Source: Gammaproteobacteria bacterium | Lineage (GTDB): Bacteria > Pseudomonadota > Gammaproteobacteria > JAURND01 | Length of the DNA: 64,000 nt | Assembly (NCBI GenBank): GCA_035546635.1 | Contig: DASZWJ010000028.1 | Coordinates: 1-64,000 of the forward strand | Direction: 5' to 3' | Part shown: positions 28,979-38,118 of the stretch, piece after piece | Numbering within the stretch: the stretch's first letter is position 1 | Layout: the number at the start of each line of letters is the position of its first letter | Translations under genes and position numbers: made by a program | The notes under the pieces: generated by a model | The model's database searches: none | Seen by the model: the letters and a program-made list of their open reading frames with translations, nothing else | Told to the model about the DNA's origin: nothing

Positions 28979-29710
28979 TTAGCCGTTGAGCATTTTCCAA
29001 AAAATCGCTCCGATGATTGCACCTAATAAAGGACCTATGACCGGTACCCAGGCATAAGGCCAATCCGAAGGACCTTTTTCGCCCAGCGGTAAAATCGCAA
29101 ATGCAATGCGTGGTCCAAGATCACGGGCTGGATTGATAGCGTAGCCGGTAGGACCACCTAAAGACAAGCCTATGCCCCAGACTAACATCCCAACTAAATA
29201 GGGTCCAACGCCCAGAGGCACCATGCCGTTTTTAGTGGCTGGACCAAAAATAGCCGCGACACCGATGACGAGTACTGCAGTGCCAATGATTTCGTTTAGC
29301 AGATTGCAAGAATAGTTACGAATGGCAGGTTGGGTTGAAAAAACCAATAACTTGACCAGCGGATCTTCTGTTACGCGCCAATGGGGTAAATACGCCAGCC
29401 ACACGATGACTGCACCCACAAAAGCGCCGCATAATTGCGCGAGCTGCATGGCTAGCATTTGCGGAAGGGTGTAGCTGCCTGTGGCTATATGGCGTGCCAG
29501 GCTGATGGCGGGGTTAAGATCAGCATTGGGTGAGCCAAAGGACTGGGCGACAAATACGCCCACCATGACAGCAATTCCCCAGCCGGCAGTGACGGTTATC
29601 CAACCGCCTTGTTGGCCTTTGGAGCGGTCTAATAAAACATTGGCGACTACGCCGCCGCCTAAGATGATTAAGAATAAGGTGCCTAGGAATTCGCCGATGA
29701 TTGGGGTCAT
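28979..29710 (-). CDS. MIP-family channel, GlpF-like aquaglyceroporin
   Basis: A 243-aa protein with six membrane helices and two half-helices. The two NPA motifs are DLNPAISLARH near residue 67 and GYAINPARDLGPR near residue 193. The Asp after the second NPAR is typical of glycerol facilitators rather than strict water channels, and the family length also fits GlpF. No glpK or glpD is adjacent. It is 36 bp downstream of the FMN reductase on the same strand and probably cotranscribed. Confidence 0.88.
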   Translation of the reverse strand: MTPIIGEFLGTLFLIILGGGVVANVLLDRSKGQQGGWITVTAGWGIAVMVGVFVAQSFGSPNADLNPAISLARHIATGSYTLPQMLAMQLAQLCGAFVGAVIVWLAYLPHWRVTEDPLVKLLVFSTQPAIRNYSCNLLNEIIGTAVLVIGVAAIFGPATKNGMVPLGVGPYLVGMLVWGIGLSLGGPTGYAINPARDLGPRIAFAILPLGEKGPSDWPYAWVPVIGPLLGAIIGAIFWKMLNG

Positions 29711-29745
29711 AAAATAAATCCATAGTAAATTGTTTAAATGGGTAA

Positions 29746-30312
29746 TTATGTAATTGTTTGCCGATTTTGATGATGCAGCTCAATCCATTGTGCGAAGCGC
29801 TCCAAAAAACCTTGGAGAAATTTTTGGGTGGACTCTACAGTAATATTGAAAGCCTCATCAATTAATCCTTCTTTATAGATGAGATAAACCTCAGGAAGCC
29901 CTAAGAGAATAGCATCTATTGCAACCATAATACTGCGTAAATGGGCTTGTGCACAGGCTGTGGCGACGTTGCCTTGGCTGGTGCCGATAATTGCCGTTGG
30001 TTTGCCCCTCCAGGAATTCTGACCATAGGGTCTAGAGCCCCAGTCTATGATATTTTTTAACACGCCAGGTATTGAGCGATTATATTCCGGCGTTACTAAC
30101 AAAATAGCATCAGCTTGGGAAATTTCTTGTATTAATCTAACGACAGCAGCGGGTAAATCCTGTTCAAGGTCTTGATTAAATAACGGGATATCATTGATTT
30201 GTGCAAGTGAAAATTTTGACTGTGGATGATTGAGCTTATCTAATGCAAGGGCTAATTTTCTATTGAAGGATTCTTTGCGGAGACTACCGACAACAACCAG
30301 TATATTGAACAT
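29746..30312 (-). CDS. NADPH-dependent FMN reductase family protein
   Basis: A 188-aa flavodoxin-like fold. The FMN phosphate loop is VVGSLRKESFNRKLALAL near the N-terminus. LLVTPEYNRSIPGVLKNIID near residue 77 is the family hallmark; GTSQGNVAT follows. Members reduce FMN or quinones/azo compounds with NAD(P)H. AAGGAAT precedes ATG. The substrate is not predictable. Confidence 0.9.
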   Translation of the reverse strand: MFNILVVVGSLRKESFNRKLALALDKLNHPQSKFSLAQINDIPLFNQDLEQDLPAAVVRLIQEISQADAILLVTPEYNRSIPGVLKNIIDWGSRPYGQNSWRGKPTAIIGTSQGNVATACAQAHLRSIMVAIDAILLGLPEVYLIYKEGLIDEAFNITVESTQKFLQGFLERFAQWIELHHQNRQTIT

Positions 30313-30510
30313 AAATATTCCTTGTTAGTACTTTTCCTTGCCGCAAGCTGAGAAAGAAAAAGTTTGATTGGAAAGGGAGCGGATGACAACAGCTAAAATG
30401 CTACCATTAACCGTCCCCAGCTTCAATTTATTATCTTTTTGAGTATTGGCTCAAGTGGAGGGTGATAGGGAATACTCAGAATGAGTTCATTTAAGAAAAG
30501 TAATGGAGAT

Positions 30511-33468
30511 TTATTTTGTTGTTCCAGGTGATAAGCTATCAGAAGAGCTGGTTTCAGCTGCCAGCTTTTTGTCTTTATTCAATTTAAGCCGTTTTAAGGT
30601 GTGGGTTGTCATTAGTTCATTTATAGGCCTAACCAAACCAACTAGCAATTCTTTATTAACTGGAGGTTGGTTTGCTTCACTTTGTAGCTCGCTGAGTGTG
30701 TTTATTGCCGTTCCCAATCGAGTTAGTTCAGGATTCTCCCAATTCACTTGAGTTAAGTTCCTCCAAACTTTAGCCAGAGACTGCCGTTGAGTGAGGGAAG
30801 CAGGAAGTTTTTCCATTGCCGTTTTGACAAGAAGTGGGATTTTTTTGGCGTCCTCTTTATTTTGAGTATATGCATAATCTAAGTTTTTAGAAATTTCTGA
30901 GTCGATTAATTCTTGAGTAGATTCAGCTTGTTTCAGCGGAACAAGCAACTTATATCCGTCATAGCCATTATGTTTTATGGCTAAAAATTCTACGTTTAAA
31001 CGGGCAATAAAGTCTTTTTTTTGTTCCTCCAATTCTTTTTTAGGAGTTGATGTTTTATTTTTTTGATATCTTAATAATGCGGCAGTTTTAAAAGAATTAA
31101 CTATAAGCCAAGCTGTTTCCAATTCAGAATGATGAAAAAGAGTAGACTTTGTTTGGGATGGCTGCTGTGGAGGTGATTTTTTCTTGGAATCATTGGGAGC
31201 AAATATATCTTGATTAAGAAACTGAAAATTATAGGGTCCAGGTGCAGGGATCGAGGATTTTAATTGAGTTTGCAATTCTTTTTGCAACTGAATAAAAGGT
31301 GGAGAATTAGGGAGTTGTGATTTGCTTACTGTGGTGAGAGTGCCCGAAAATACATGTAATTTCAATTGGTTTAATTTTTCTAATGCTTCGATGGATGGAG
31401 GCTGAAGTGACTTTCGGCATTTTTCGATAGAAATTAAAAAAGCTGCTTTATAAGCTTCAGTAGGCCACATAAAAACTACCCAGTGACCTTGACGTTGATC
31501 GATATAAGCGTAATGTACACCAATAGTATTCAGTGCATGTTCAACTTGGTCAGTAGTCACTGCTGCAGGCTTAGTGTTTTTGATTCCTAGAATGTTTAAT
31601 AATGCTAGGGCATGTGTGTTTGAAATCTCAATCAGCACATGATCTAACAAAATACATAAATCATCTAAAAAACGTTGAAATCCAAATTGTTGAGAACGAT
31701 CCAGGAGGCCGTCCATCAGGCTGAGTTTTTGAAAGGCATTAAAACCTTTTTGGTTAAATATCTGTGATTGCAATATTGAAAAAGAATTACCAGCCAGAGA
31801 GCTGGTATCTAAATGATGACCCTCGGCTATGTTTAATAGTGCAGTGAAGACTGTGGAAATAAGATTATAGAATTCAATTTGTTGCGGTTTCAGAGGATGA
31901 TCTAAATTAGGAAAAATTTGTGGATGTTGTTTATACAGTGATTGCAAATCTTCTATTGTATCTGCACCACCCTCATATACGTATTCACTCACGAATTGCA
32001 TAAGTGTGCTGGGTAGCAGAAGTAATGATTCAAGACTTTGTTGAAGTTTGCGGTCGAATAAAGTGATATCAAGCAATGGAATTTGTAAGGGTAAGCGTGC
32101 TTGTTGTAATGGATTGAATTTAGTAAATACATATTCGACTGTAGCAGGTTGTTCTCCTGTTTGCGTTTGGCGTTTTTCAAAAAGAATAAGTTGATACTTC
32201 ATGCATAAGCGCTGAGCTACAGAAATTTTTTCTGCAATTGGATCGGAATCGGTAGATTCTGATGGAGTTTTACTTTCTAAACTAGGCCCAAATTTGACAT
32301 CAGATAATACAGTTTGAGTTGTAGATGATAAAGCTGCTGAAGAAGGTTTAGTTTTTAGTTTTTCAATGATATCGGGTAAATTTTCGCTTAGGAATCTATG
32401 TAGTTGACTGAAAATTTCCTCGTATTTTTTTGATGTCTCTTCAATATCCTTTAATCGTTGAGATAGCGTTGAAAGTTCATGTGAATTATCGTGTGAGTAA
32501 TCAATTTGCATAATGGAACGAATAATTTCTCGGAATTCATCGAGAAATTTCTTTTTACTTAAAGTTTCTTGAGAATGTGCATTAGTTAAAATTTTAAACA
32601 GATTAAGAAAATTATGACGAAATTTCTCTAAGTCAAATGAGCTCTTATTGCTTTTAGGATTAAGAGAGTCTTTTTCAAATTGTTGTAGGTAATGCAGGAG
32701 TTGATTTCGAGTAAATAATCTTTTGTCCTCTCTGGGTGTGTTAGTTTTTTTCTCCTTTATTTCAAAGGCGCTTTCATTGATTATGGATTGACTAATACAT
32801 TCTCTAATTGAATTATCAATGTCTTTTTTATGAAATTTTTTCTCGGTTTTTTGGAAAACCTCTAGAGGTTTCATGCTGTCTAATAGCATTTTATTTTTGC
32901 TAAAATTGCATTTTACAAAGGTTTCTCTAGTGATTTCTGGTGCAGTACTTCGCACCGTTATTTTAACGGTAAGTTCGATGTGTGGTGGGTTGTTTTCAAT
33001 AAAACGAACGAAATTCACTTCTAGTTTAAGTATACCTGTGAGTGTCGTTTTATCGTTTGAAAAAGTTAGATTAAATCTACTATTTTCTTGATTGCTGGCT
33101 GTTACTAGTAAATCTGGACTTTTCCTGCCTAAGGCTTTTTCAATTTGGGTATAGCGGGTCATGGCTATGGCATAAAGGCCTATACCATCAAAAAAGGGAG
33201 TTATAAAAACAGAATTTTCTTTAACGCCTAATTTTTCTGATAATATTTGCTTAGTCAGCTTGTGATCGGTTTTGTTATAAAAAATCTCGTCAAAATTTGT
33301 GCCTGGTGTAAATACGGGAGTCCCGTTTATATCAAGTGTTCGGGAAAGCTCTCTATTGATAGCTTCAATAGAAGGGACATCTCTTTGATAATCTTGATCT
33401 GTAAGGGTATATACTGGTGAGTCAATAGTATCTTTTGTTAGTATACCTAAGCCATATAACAACTGCAT
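30511..33468 (-). CDS. Orphan 985-aa protein, effector-like
   Basis: I recognise no family. The N-terminal 220 residues are mixed strand/helix, with VTASNQENSRFNLTFSNDKT and ELTVKITVRSTAPEITRE. Residues about 320-385 are rich in heptad-like charged helices (LSQRLKDIEETSKKYEEIF). A Ser/Thr-rich linker follows near 390-425. The last 120 residues are helical and end in a Ser/Thr-rich tail (SSSDSLSPGTTK). No signal peptide or membrane helix is seen. AGAGAGAT precedes ATG 33468. Low G+C, long and lone: this is the profile of Legionellales secreted substrates, but that is inference. Confidence 0.75.
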   Translation of the reverse strand: MQLLYGLGILTKDTIDSPVYTLTDQDYQRDVPSIEAINRELSRTLDINGTPVFTPGTNFDEIFYNKTDHKLTKQILSEKLGVKENSVFITPFFDGIGLYAIAMTRYTQIEKALGRKSPDLLVTASNQENSRFNLTFSNDKTTLTGILKLEVNFVRFIENNPPHIELTVKITVRSTAPEITRETFVKCNFSKNKMLLDSMKPLEVFQKTEKKFHKKDIDNSIRECISQSIINESAFEIKEKKTNTPREDKRLFTRNQLLHYLQQFEKDSLNPKSNKSSFDLEKFRHNFLNLFKILTNAHSQETLSKKKFLDEFREIIRSIMQIDYSHDNSHELSTLSQRLKDIEETSKKYEEIFSQLHRFLSENLPDIIEKLKTKPSSAALSSTTQTVLSDVKFGPSLESKTPSESTDSDPIAEKISVAQRLCMKYQLILFEKRQTQTGEQPATVEYVFTKFNPLQQARLPLQIPLLDITLFDRKLQQSLESLLLLPSTLMQFVSEYVYEGGADTIEDLQSLYKQHPQIFPNLDHPLKPQQIEFYNLISTVFTALLNIAEGHHLDTSSLAGNSFSILQSQIFNQKGFNAFQKLSLMDGLLDRSQQFGFQRFLDDLCILLDHVLIEISNTHALALLNILGIKNTKPAAVTTDQVEHALNTIGVHYAYIDQRQGHWVVFMWPTEAYKAAFLISIEKCRKSLQPPSIEALEKLNQLKLHVFSGTLTTVSKSQLPNSPPFIQLQKELQTQLKSSIPAPGPYNFQFLNQDIFAPNDSKKKSPPQQPSQTKSTLFHHSELETAWLIVNSFKTAALLRYQKNKTSTPKKELEEQKKDFIARLNVEFLAIKHNGYDGYKLLVPLKQAESTQELIDSEISKNLDYAYTQNKEDAKKIPLLVKTAMEKLPASLTQRQSLAKVWRNLTQVNWENPELTRLGTAINTLSELQSEANQPPVNKELLVGLVRPINELMTTHTLKRLKLNKDKKLAAETSSSDSLSPGTTK

Positions 33469-33621
33469 AACAATATCTCTCTAAAATATTTTTTATGTTC
33501 TCATTTTTGCTATCATTAGGCAAATATAAGCATTGAATAAGCTTAAATTTTTAACAAAAGCTTAAAGGAATATTAAAAAAATAGGTATATTCTATAGGTT
33601 GCACAAATTTAATTCCTGATC

Positions 33622-33706
33622 GTCATTGCGAGGAGCATAGCGACGAAGCAACTCAGAAAAAATTAGCTTAACTGGGTTGCTTCGTCGCTATGCTCCTCGC
33701 AATGAC
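33622..33706. repeat. 31-bp perfect inverted repeat (GCGAGGAGC..GACGAAGC type)
   Basis: 33622-33652 is the exact reverse complement of 33676-33706; the loop is 23 nt. The arm starts GTCATTGCGAGGAGC and ends GCGACGAAGCAAC. This kind of sequence is found as a dispersed palindromic repeat in many intracellular proteobacteria. It occupies the 324-bp gap between the 985-aa gene and the membrane protein at 33793; the rest of that gap is A/T-rich with no gene seen. Confidence 0.88.
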
Positions 33707-33792
33707 AGCCACGGGGAAGTGAAAGGGCATGATTTTTAACTAATCTGGCATTATAATGAGAAGTGTTTTCTTATTGTCGAGGATTTTCACGG

Positions 33793-34368
33793 ATGAAGTA
33801 TATTGATCGAAGGACAAAAATTATCCTTTCAGTCTTATTTCCTATTTTATTTATTGCTTGGAACGTGGGTTTTGATTTAGGTGTTTTTGGTACAGTTTTG
33901 TACCGAAACCTGATGAATGCCTGGATGTTCGCCGTGGCCACGTTTTTTGCTTTGCTTTATTTCAAAGTTACTGGCAGAACGACAGTTCGCTTCGCAACCT
34001 TAGTCATTATATTTATCCCCATGCTTTGGCCGGTAATAGATGCGTTGGATCAGCATTTGGATAATGCTTATTTTAATGCTTTAGTAGGTATTTATTATTT
34101 TGTGATGGCCTGTTGTTTGGGGTTTACGCTGTATATTTTTTTAAAGTTGATTAAGTATGATATTTTTCAACCACTGAATAAGAGAAATCTGGCTTTTATT
34201 GTTTTTGTTGTGGCATTGACGACGTTTGTCAGTTATGAAGTTGGTTTACATCATTATCTGTTTTTTGCGTGTGGACATTTTAGGATCAGCGGGGAGTTTA
34301 TTCCGCCTAATTGTTATAGGCATCCTAATCCGCATTTTCATACGTTTTATCGTAAGTCTTGGGGGTAG
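33793..34368 (+). CDS. Multi-pass membrane protein, unknown
   Basis: 191 aa from ATG 33793 (MKYIDRRTK), with GAGG about 10 nt upstream. An upstream in-frame ATG at 33763 would add ten residues without an SD. Five hydrophobic segments are seen (ILSVLFPILFIAWNVGF, LMNAWMFAVATFFALLYF, FATLVIIFIPMLWPVI, ALVGIYYFVMACCLGFTLYI, LAFIVFVVALTTFVSY). A His-rich end (HHYLFFACGH, HPNPHFH) might bind metal. No family recognised. Confidence 0.7.
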   Translation: MKYIDRRTKIILSVLFPILFIAWNVGFDLGVFGTVLYRNLMNAWMFAVATFFALLYFKVTGRTTVRFATLVIIFIPMLWPVIDALDQHLDNAYFNALVGIYYFVMACCLGFTLYIFLKLIKYDIFQPLNKRNLAFIVFVVALTTFVSYEVGLHHYLFFACGHFRISGEFIPPNCYRHPNPHFHTFYRKSWG

Positions 34369-34455
34369 GTGGGCTGCGATAGACTTCTCCTTCTCATTCA
34401 CCTCTCCCATCCCACAAGGGGATTCCCTTCAGTCACAGGCGGAAGAGATAAATAA

Positions 34456-35676
34456 CTAGGATTTAAGCTTCGGCAACAAAATCCAATACTCGCCATTTTG
34501 CCGCATATGGCCAGCTTGATATTCAGCGTCAAGCCCCGGGCCAAAATAAATATCTCCGCGAATAATGCCTTTAATTGCGCCCCCTGTATCTTGCGCGATG
34601 AGTAAATGTTGGAAAGGTATGGTTTGCGCATTAGCCTTATTTTGGGGAATTTTGGTTGACAGCCAAATGGGCGCTCCTAGGGGAATGTAGTCAGTATCTA
34701 CTGCCAGTGAACGCTGTGGTGTTAAGGGAATTTTTTGCGATCCTAATGGGCTTGATCCAGTTAAAAATTTAAAAAACACATAGGAAGCATCTTGATTTAA
34801 AATATCATTTATTTGTTCGGGATTTTTATTTAGCCATGTTTGTATAGCTTCCATGGACATTTGGTCTTTTGGTATGGCTTTTTTCTCAATTAAAATCCTC
34901 CCAATGGCTGTGTAGGGTTGGCCATTTTCTCCAGCATAGCCGATTAATTTCTGTTCATGATTAGGTAACTGTACGAGCGCTGAGCCTTGTATTTGTGCCA
35001 CAAAAAACTTTACCAAATCATTCGTCCAAAGTAACACAGCAGCATTTTGTGAAATAGCACCATTATTAATTTCAGCTCGGCTAGGGTAGGGTATCAGAGT
35101 TTGATTTTTCAGGCGGCCAATAATTTTTTTGCCGGTTAATTCGGGTTTAAATAACCCTAGATCAACCTTGATTAGGTCCTTAGGTAGTGCATAAATGGGT
35201 ATGTTATAGGTTTTATCAAATTTCAGACTGCCGGCAATGGCTGGTAAATAATAGCCGGTAAATAATCCTTTGGGGTTTAAATTATTTTTAACCTGATAGG
35301 GGATAAACCAGGCCTCAAAAAAGCGTCGGGCATTTTCTGGATCTGTCGATGTGAGCTTTAGGGCTGCATGGCAAATGGTTTGCCAATTGCGTACTGATGC
35401 GGTTTCTTTAGTTTCGCCGAAGGCAGTTTGTGGTGGTAGTTCTAGAATTTTGGTACAGGAAAGTTTAAAAGCTTGTAAGGCTTGGCTTTGGTCATCTTGT
35501 TCCCAGCCAGGTAATTGGTCGAAGTGCCTTTTGCTGAGTTGTAGGTGGGGGCCAAAAGCACCGAAATAGTATAGCGTTCCGGCTATGATTAGAATAATCA
35601 CGGGTATTAGATATTCTTTGCTGAAAAGTTTTCTAAAAGGCAACACAATTTGTTTTCCTTTAAAAATGGCTGTCAT
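34456..35676 (-). CDS. mltA: Membrane-bound lytic murein transglycosylase A
   Basis: 406 aa. The N-terminal anchor IPVIILIIAGTLYYFGAF is at about residues 25-42; it is a helix and not a lipobox, unlike Escherichia coli MltA. The MltA domain contains LFTGYYLPAIAGS. The C-terminal 3D domain has PLGAPIWLST, LLIAQDTGGAIKG and GDIYFGPG, where the Asp residues include the catalytic acid. It cleaves the MurNAc-GlcNAc bond to form 1,6-anhydro ends. It stands alone. Confidence 0.93.
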   Translation of the reverse strand: MTAIFKGKQIVLPFRKLFSKEYLIPVIILIIAGTLYYFGAFGPHLQLSKRHFDQLPGWEQDDQSQALQAFKLSCTKILELPPQTAFGETKETASVRNWQTICHAALKLTSTDPENARRFFEAWFIPYQVKNNLNPKGLFTGYYLPAIAGSLKFDKTYNIPIYALPKDLIKVDLGLFKPELTGKKIIGRLKNQTLIPYPSRAEINNGAISQNAAVLLWTNDLVKFFVAQIQGSALVQLPNHEQKLIGYAGENGQPYTAIGRILIEKKAIPKDQMSMEAIQTWLNKNPEQINDILNQDASYVFFKFLTGSSPLGSQKIPLTPQRSLAVDTDYIPLGAPIWLSTKIPQNKANAQTIPFQHLLIAQDTGGAIKGIIRGDIYFGPGLDAEYQAGHMRQNGEYWILLPKLKS

Positions 35677-35866
35677 TTTCCGTAAGTGCAGGCTCTAATG
35701 TGGGGGCTACTACTTGGCTCTGCCTTAGGGTGTTACTTGTGTCATAGCGCCTGTTCTTTGGGCGTGTAACTTGGCTGCGGTGATACTCATACTATAAACT
35801 ATGATTTAAACACATAACAAATATAAAAGTTGTGCTTTTTTTGCAATAAAACTAATCGGAGCTTAA

Positions 35867-35875
35867 CTATACTTA
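35867..35875 (+). promoter_or_regulatory. Sigma-S-like extended -10 box
   Basis: CTATACTTA lies 30 nt ahead of the ATG at 35905. It fits the RpoS-type -10 consensus KCTAYRCTTAA. The same box at nearly the same distance precedes the lipoprotein genes at 38774, 39166 and, in variant form, 39543. Sigma-factor use is inferred. Confidence 0.5.
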
Positions 35876-35904
35876 TATTAGGTATTGAAGAGGAGCGAGA
35901 GAAA

Positions 35905-36213
35905 ATGCTAAAAATCATAGGCTTAGGTGTTAGTTTAATGGGAATATTGTTGGCAGGTTGTGCTACTACAACTTATGTTGCGCCTTATCCAGCCGCAACT
36001 GTGACGGCTTATCCTGCAACAGTGACAACTTATCATCCGGCTAAAACTTATAATACAACGACTAGAACGACTACGACCAGTTATAGCTATCCTGCTAGTG
36101 GAGCTACAACGATACAATATTATCCTGCGGGCTATTATACAGATTATTATGGCTATTATTATCCAGATGCTGTGTACTATACGCCAAGCAGTTATTATTA
36201 TTTAGATTACTAG
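35905..36213 (+). CDS. Small Tyr-rich lipoprotein
   Basis: 102 aa starting MLKIIGLGVSLMGILLAGC, a lipoprotein signal with Cys at position 19. ATG 35905 has AGGAG 9 nt upstream; a longer frame from 35830 is unlikely. The middle is Thr-rich (TTYHPAKTYNTTTRTTTTSY). The last 40 residues are dominated by Tyr with Pro, Gly and Ser (YYPAGYYTDYYGYYYPD). The YYPAxY motif recurs in the lipoproteins at 38774, 39166 and 39543. No enzymatic domain; probably envelope-exposed. Confidence 0.78.
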   Translation: MLKIIGLGVSLMGILLAGCATTTYVAPYPAATVTAYPATVTTYHPAKTYNTTTRTTTTSYSYPASGATTIQYYPAGYYTDYYGYYYPDAVYYTPSSYYYLDY

Positions 36214-36227
36214 TAGATGACTAGAGC

Positions 36228-37148
36228 TTACTCCTCCTCCTTTTGTGGAGGAGGGGTGGACAGATCGTATCTAATTCGGACAAAACCTGCAAAGCGCGGG
36301 ATATTATTTTTTGTTTTGCCAAAATATTTATAAGTTATAATACTGCCAATTTGTGGTGGATTTTTTCTTTGTGCGTCGCTAAAACCACTGCCAATTTTAA
36401 AGCGTACTTTGTCAGAATTTTCAACTAACAGTGCGCCAAGCATATTTTTGTATTTACCTTTACCGGGAATATGCGCAATCACCACCGCTTCTGCATCGAC
36501 AAACGCTTTTAACTTTAATAGATCATTATTGCGCACAGCTTGGTAATGGGATGTTTCCCTGTGTAGCATTAAGCCTTCACCGCCTGCTTTGAGTACAGTG
36601 TGGAGTTGTTGCATTAATTCCTGTGGGCTCTCCACTTTATACTGCGGTATCACCTGCAAATATTCGGAGTGAATAGCAGCGATCAGTTTTTTCATCATTT
36701 CCAGACGTTGAGTAAAAATATGGGGATTTTGCGGCATATCAAAAACCATAAAACGAATTTTTTTCCATTCGGCATCATTAGGGTTTTGTTGTCTTATAAT
36801 GCCGGATACGCGCTCGAATTGATTGTGACCAATCCATAATTCTCCATCCAGGGGTTCTTGAGGAAAGTTTTCAACAAACCATAAAGGTGCATTGATCCTA
36901 TGGCCTTGTCGGGAGATGAGGTTTTTACCATTCCAGTAAGCTCTGACGCCATCAAGTTTTTCGCTAACCCAGTAATTTTTTGGATTGATATGGTTAGAGT
37001 AGATATTGGCTAATTGCAGCGGAGGCGGTTGCTGACAAAAAGCGGTTAGCGTTAAAAACAGAAAAACTAAGGTGACAAAAAAATAGTAGCGGGTTTGCTG
37101 CCATCTGTGAATAATCGTATAAAATTTAAGCGCGGATTGTTGACTCAT
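36228..37148 (-). CDS. ligE: Exported ATP-dependent DNA ligase (LigE type)
   Basis: 306 aa. A hydrophobic N-terminal segment (YYFFVTLVFLFLTLTAFC, residues 21-38) is a signal peptide or anchor. A minimal ATP-dependent ligase follows: motif I SEKLDGVRAYW with the adenylated Lys at about residue 64, motif III LDGELWIG, motif IV region GGEGLMLHRE, and motif V LLKLKAFVDAEAVVI. A short OB-fold ends the protein. Such LigE enzymes are known from Haemophilus and Neisseria and are thought to act on DNA outside the cytoplasm, for example during uptake. The last five residues (QKEEE) are encoded inside a hairpin. Confidence 0.88.
   Translation of the reverse strand: MSQQSALKFYTIIHRWQQTRYYFFVTLVFLFLTLTAFCQQPPPLQLANIYSNHINPKNYWVSEKLDGVRAYWNGKNLISRQGHRINAPLWFVENFPQEPLDGELWIGHNQFERVSGIIRQQNPNDAEWKKIRFMVFDMPQNPHIFTQRLEMMKKLIAAIHSEYLQVIPQYKVESPQELMQQLHTVLKAGGEGLMLHRETSHYQAVRNNDLLKLKAFVDAEAVVIAHIPGKGKYKNMLGALLVENSDKVRFKIGSGFSDAQRKNPPQIGSIITYKYFGKTKNNIPRFAGFVRIRYDLSTPPPQKEEE
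36234..36253. terminator. Hairpin at the end of ligE
   Basis: CTCCTCC (36234-36240) pairs with GGAGGAG (36247-36253) around TTTTGT, between the convergent lipoprotein and ligE genes. It overlaps the final codons of ligE. It could end the plus-strand lipoprotein transcript; there is no clear T-run. Confidence 0.35.
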
Positions 37149-37191
37149 TCCGCGATTATAGTGAGCTCTTGAAAGGGTGCAATACCGTAAT

Positions 37192-37854
37192 TTACAATTT
37201 TGTTATACGCCTAATCCAGACAATGGGAGCGACACTGAACACAGTATCTGCTGATAGAGTTTGAGTTTGAGTTTGGGTCTTAGGGTCTAGGCAGCTTAGA
37301 ATATATTGATCGGGTTGTTGACCGTTTTGAAATTTGCGAATCAATACTTCCCCACTGGTTAGCTGAATGATGCAAAGTTCGTCTATAGCCTTTGATAATT
37401 CTGTGCCAAAATAACGTTCACCTGCAACTAAATCACCTGGTCGCAAATAAGGCTGCATACTGTCATCTGCGAGAATGGCATCAACGGTATTGGGGTGTAA
37501 TTTACGGAATAAGCCCAATTCTTGTGCTACAGCTCGGCTGGTAGGAAGGTCAGTATGTGTTGTTTGCTGGAGGGCGCCGCCCGGTTGAACACCGATTCCA
37601 TATAACAACCATTCGACTGAACAAGGCACGCCATCCTCTTTAAAAGCTGCCACGAGTTTTAATGCGCCTTTTTCGGTCAAGCCACCATATTTACCGGTTT
37701 CCCAATTCTGTAAAGTGGGGGCGGGTATGCCAAAGCGTTGGCTAAATTTGCGGCGAGTATAACGTAGTAGTGTTTGGCGAATATGTCGCACCCTGTTGCC
37801 TCGGGTTTCTGGGGAGGTGGGGGCTGGGGGTGGGGTCTCTGGGGTCGAATTCAT
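37192..37854 (-). CDS. Helix-turn-helix repressor with S24 (LexA-like) domain
   Basis: 220 aa. After a Pro/Thr-rich N-terminus, an HTH lies at about residues 25-60 (RKFSQRFGIPAPTLQNWETG). The C-terminal half has the S24 peptidase fold: DDSMQPYLRPGDLVAG with the candidate Ser and GEVLIRKFQNG with the candidate Lys. An obvious Ala-Gly cleavage pair between the domains was not found, so self-cleavage is uncertain. It resembles CI/C2-type repressors, but no phage genes are nearby. It reads toward ligE, 43 bp away, and may share a transcript with it, which would link the ligase to a stress signal. Confidence 0.82.
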   Translation of the reverse strand: MNSTPETPPPAPTSPETRGNRVRHIRQTLLRYTRRKFSQRFGIPAPTLQNWETGKYGGLTEKGALKLVAAFKEDGVPCSVEWLLYGIGVQPGGALQQTTHTDLPTSRAVAQELGLFRKLHPNTVDAILADDSMQPYLRPGDLVAGERYFGTELSKAIDELCIIQLTSGEVLIRKFQNGQQPDQYILSCLDPKTQTQTQTLSADTVFSVAPIVWIRRITKL

Positions 37855-38033
37855 GGTTTTTTAATCCCTTGGAAAGATATTTATTGTTCACCCATTAGAC
37901 TTTAGATGCTTGAGGTTTTGATTTAAATTTTATTTAAAACTTGATATTTAATGTAGGCAAGGGAATTATACTGCTTAAGATTTCTAATGTCCAACGGGCA
38001 TAATTAAAACTTGAATGTCATCTTGAATGCGAG

Positions 38034-38065
38034 CTGTCATCCTGAGCACAAGCGAAGGATGACAG
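38034..38065. repeat. CTGTCATCCT hairpin
   Basis: CTGTCATCCT (38034-38043) pairs with AGGATGACAG (38056-38065), loop GAGCACAAGCGA. It lies just downstream of the ferritin-like gene (minus strand). Similar decayed sequence is seen near 48340 (AGGATGACAG) and 50822 (CCTTCCCGTAGGCGAAGG). Probably a dispersed repeat that may double as a terminator. Confidence 0.6.
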
Positions 38066-38118
38066 TCATCGAGAGGGATTGTTTCAATATGAGGAGGGAG
38101 AGTCTGCTTTGCAAGCAT

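Noticed and set aside
34226..34459. 77-aa frame at the end of the membrane protein gene
   Set aside because: Mostly within the real gene in another frame; the rest is non-coding.
37192..37854. Prophage remnant around the S24 repressor
   Set aside because: The repressor is phage-like, but no integrase, replication or structural gene lies nearby.
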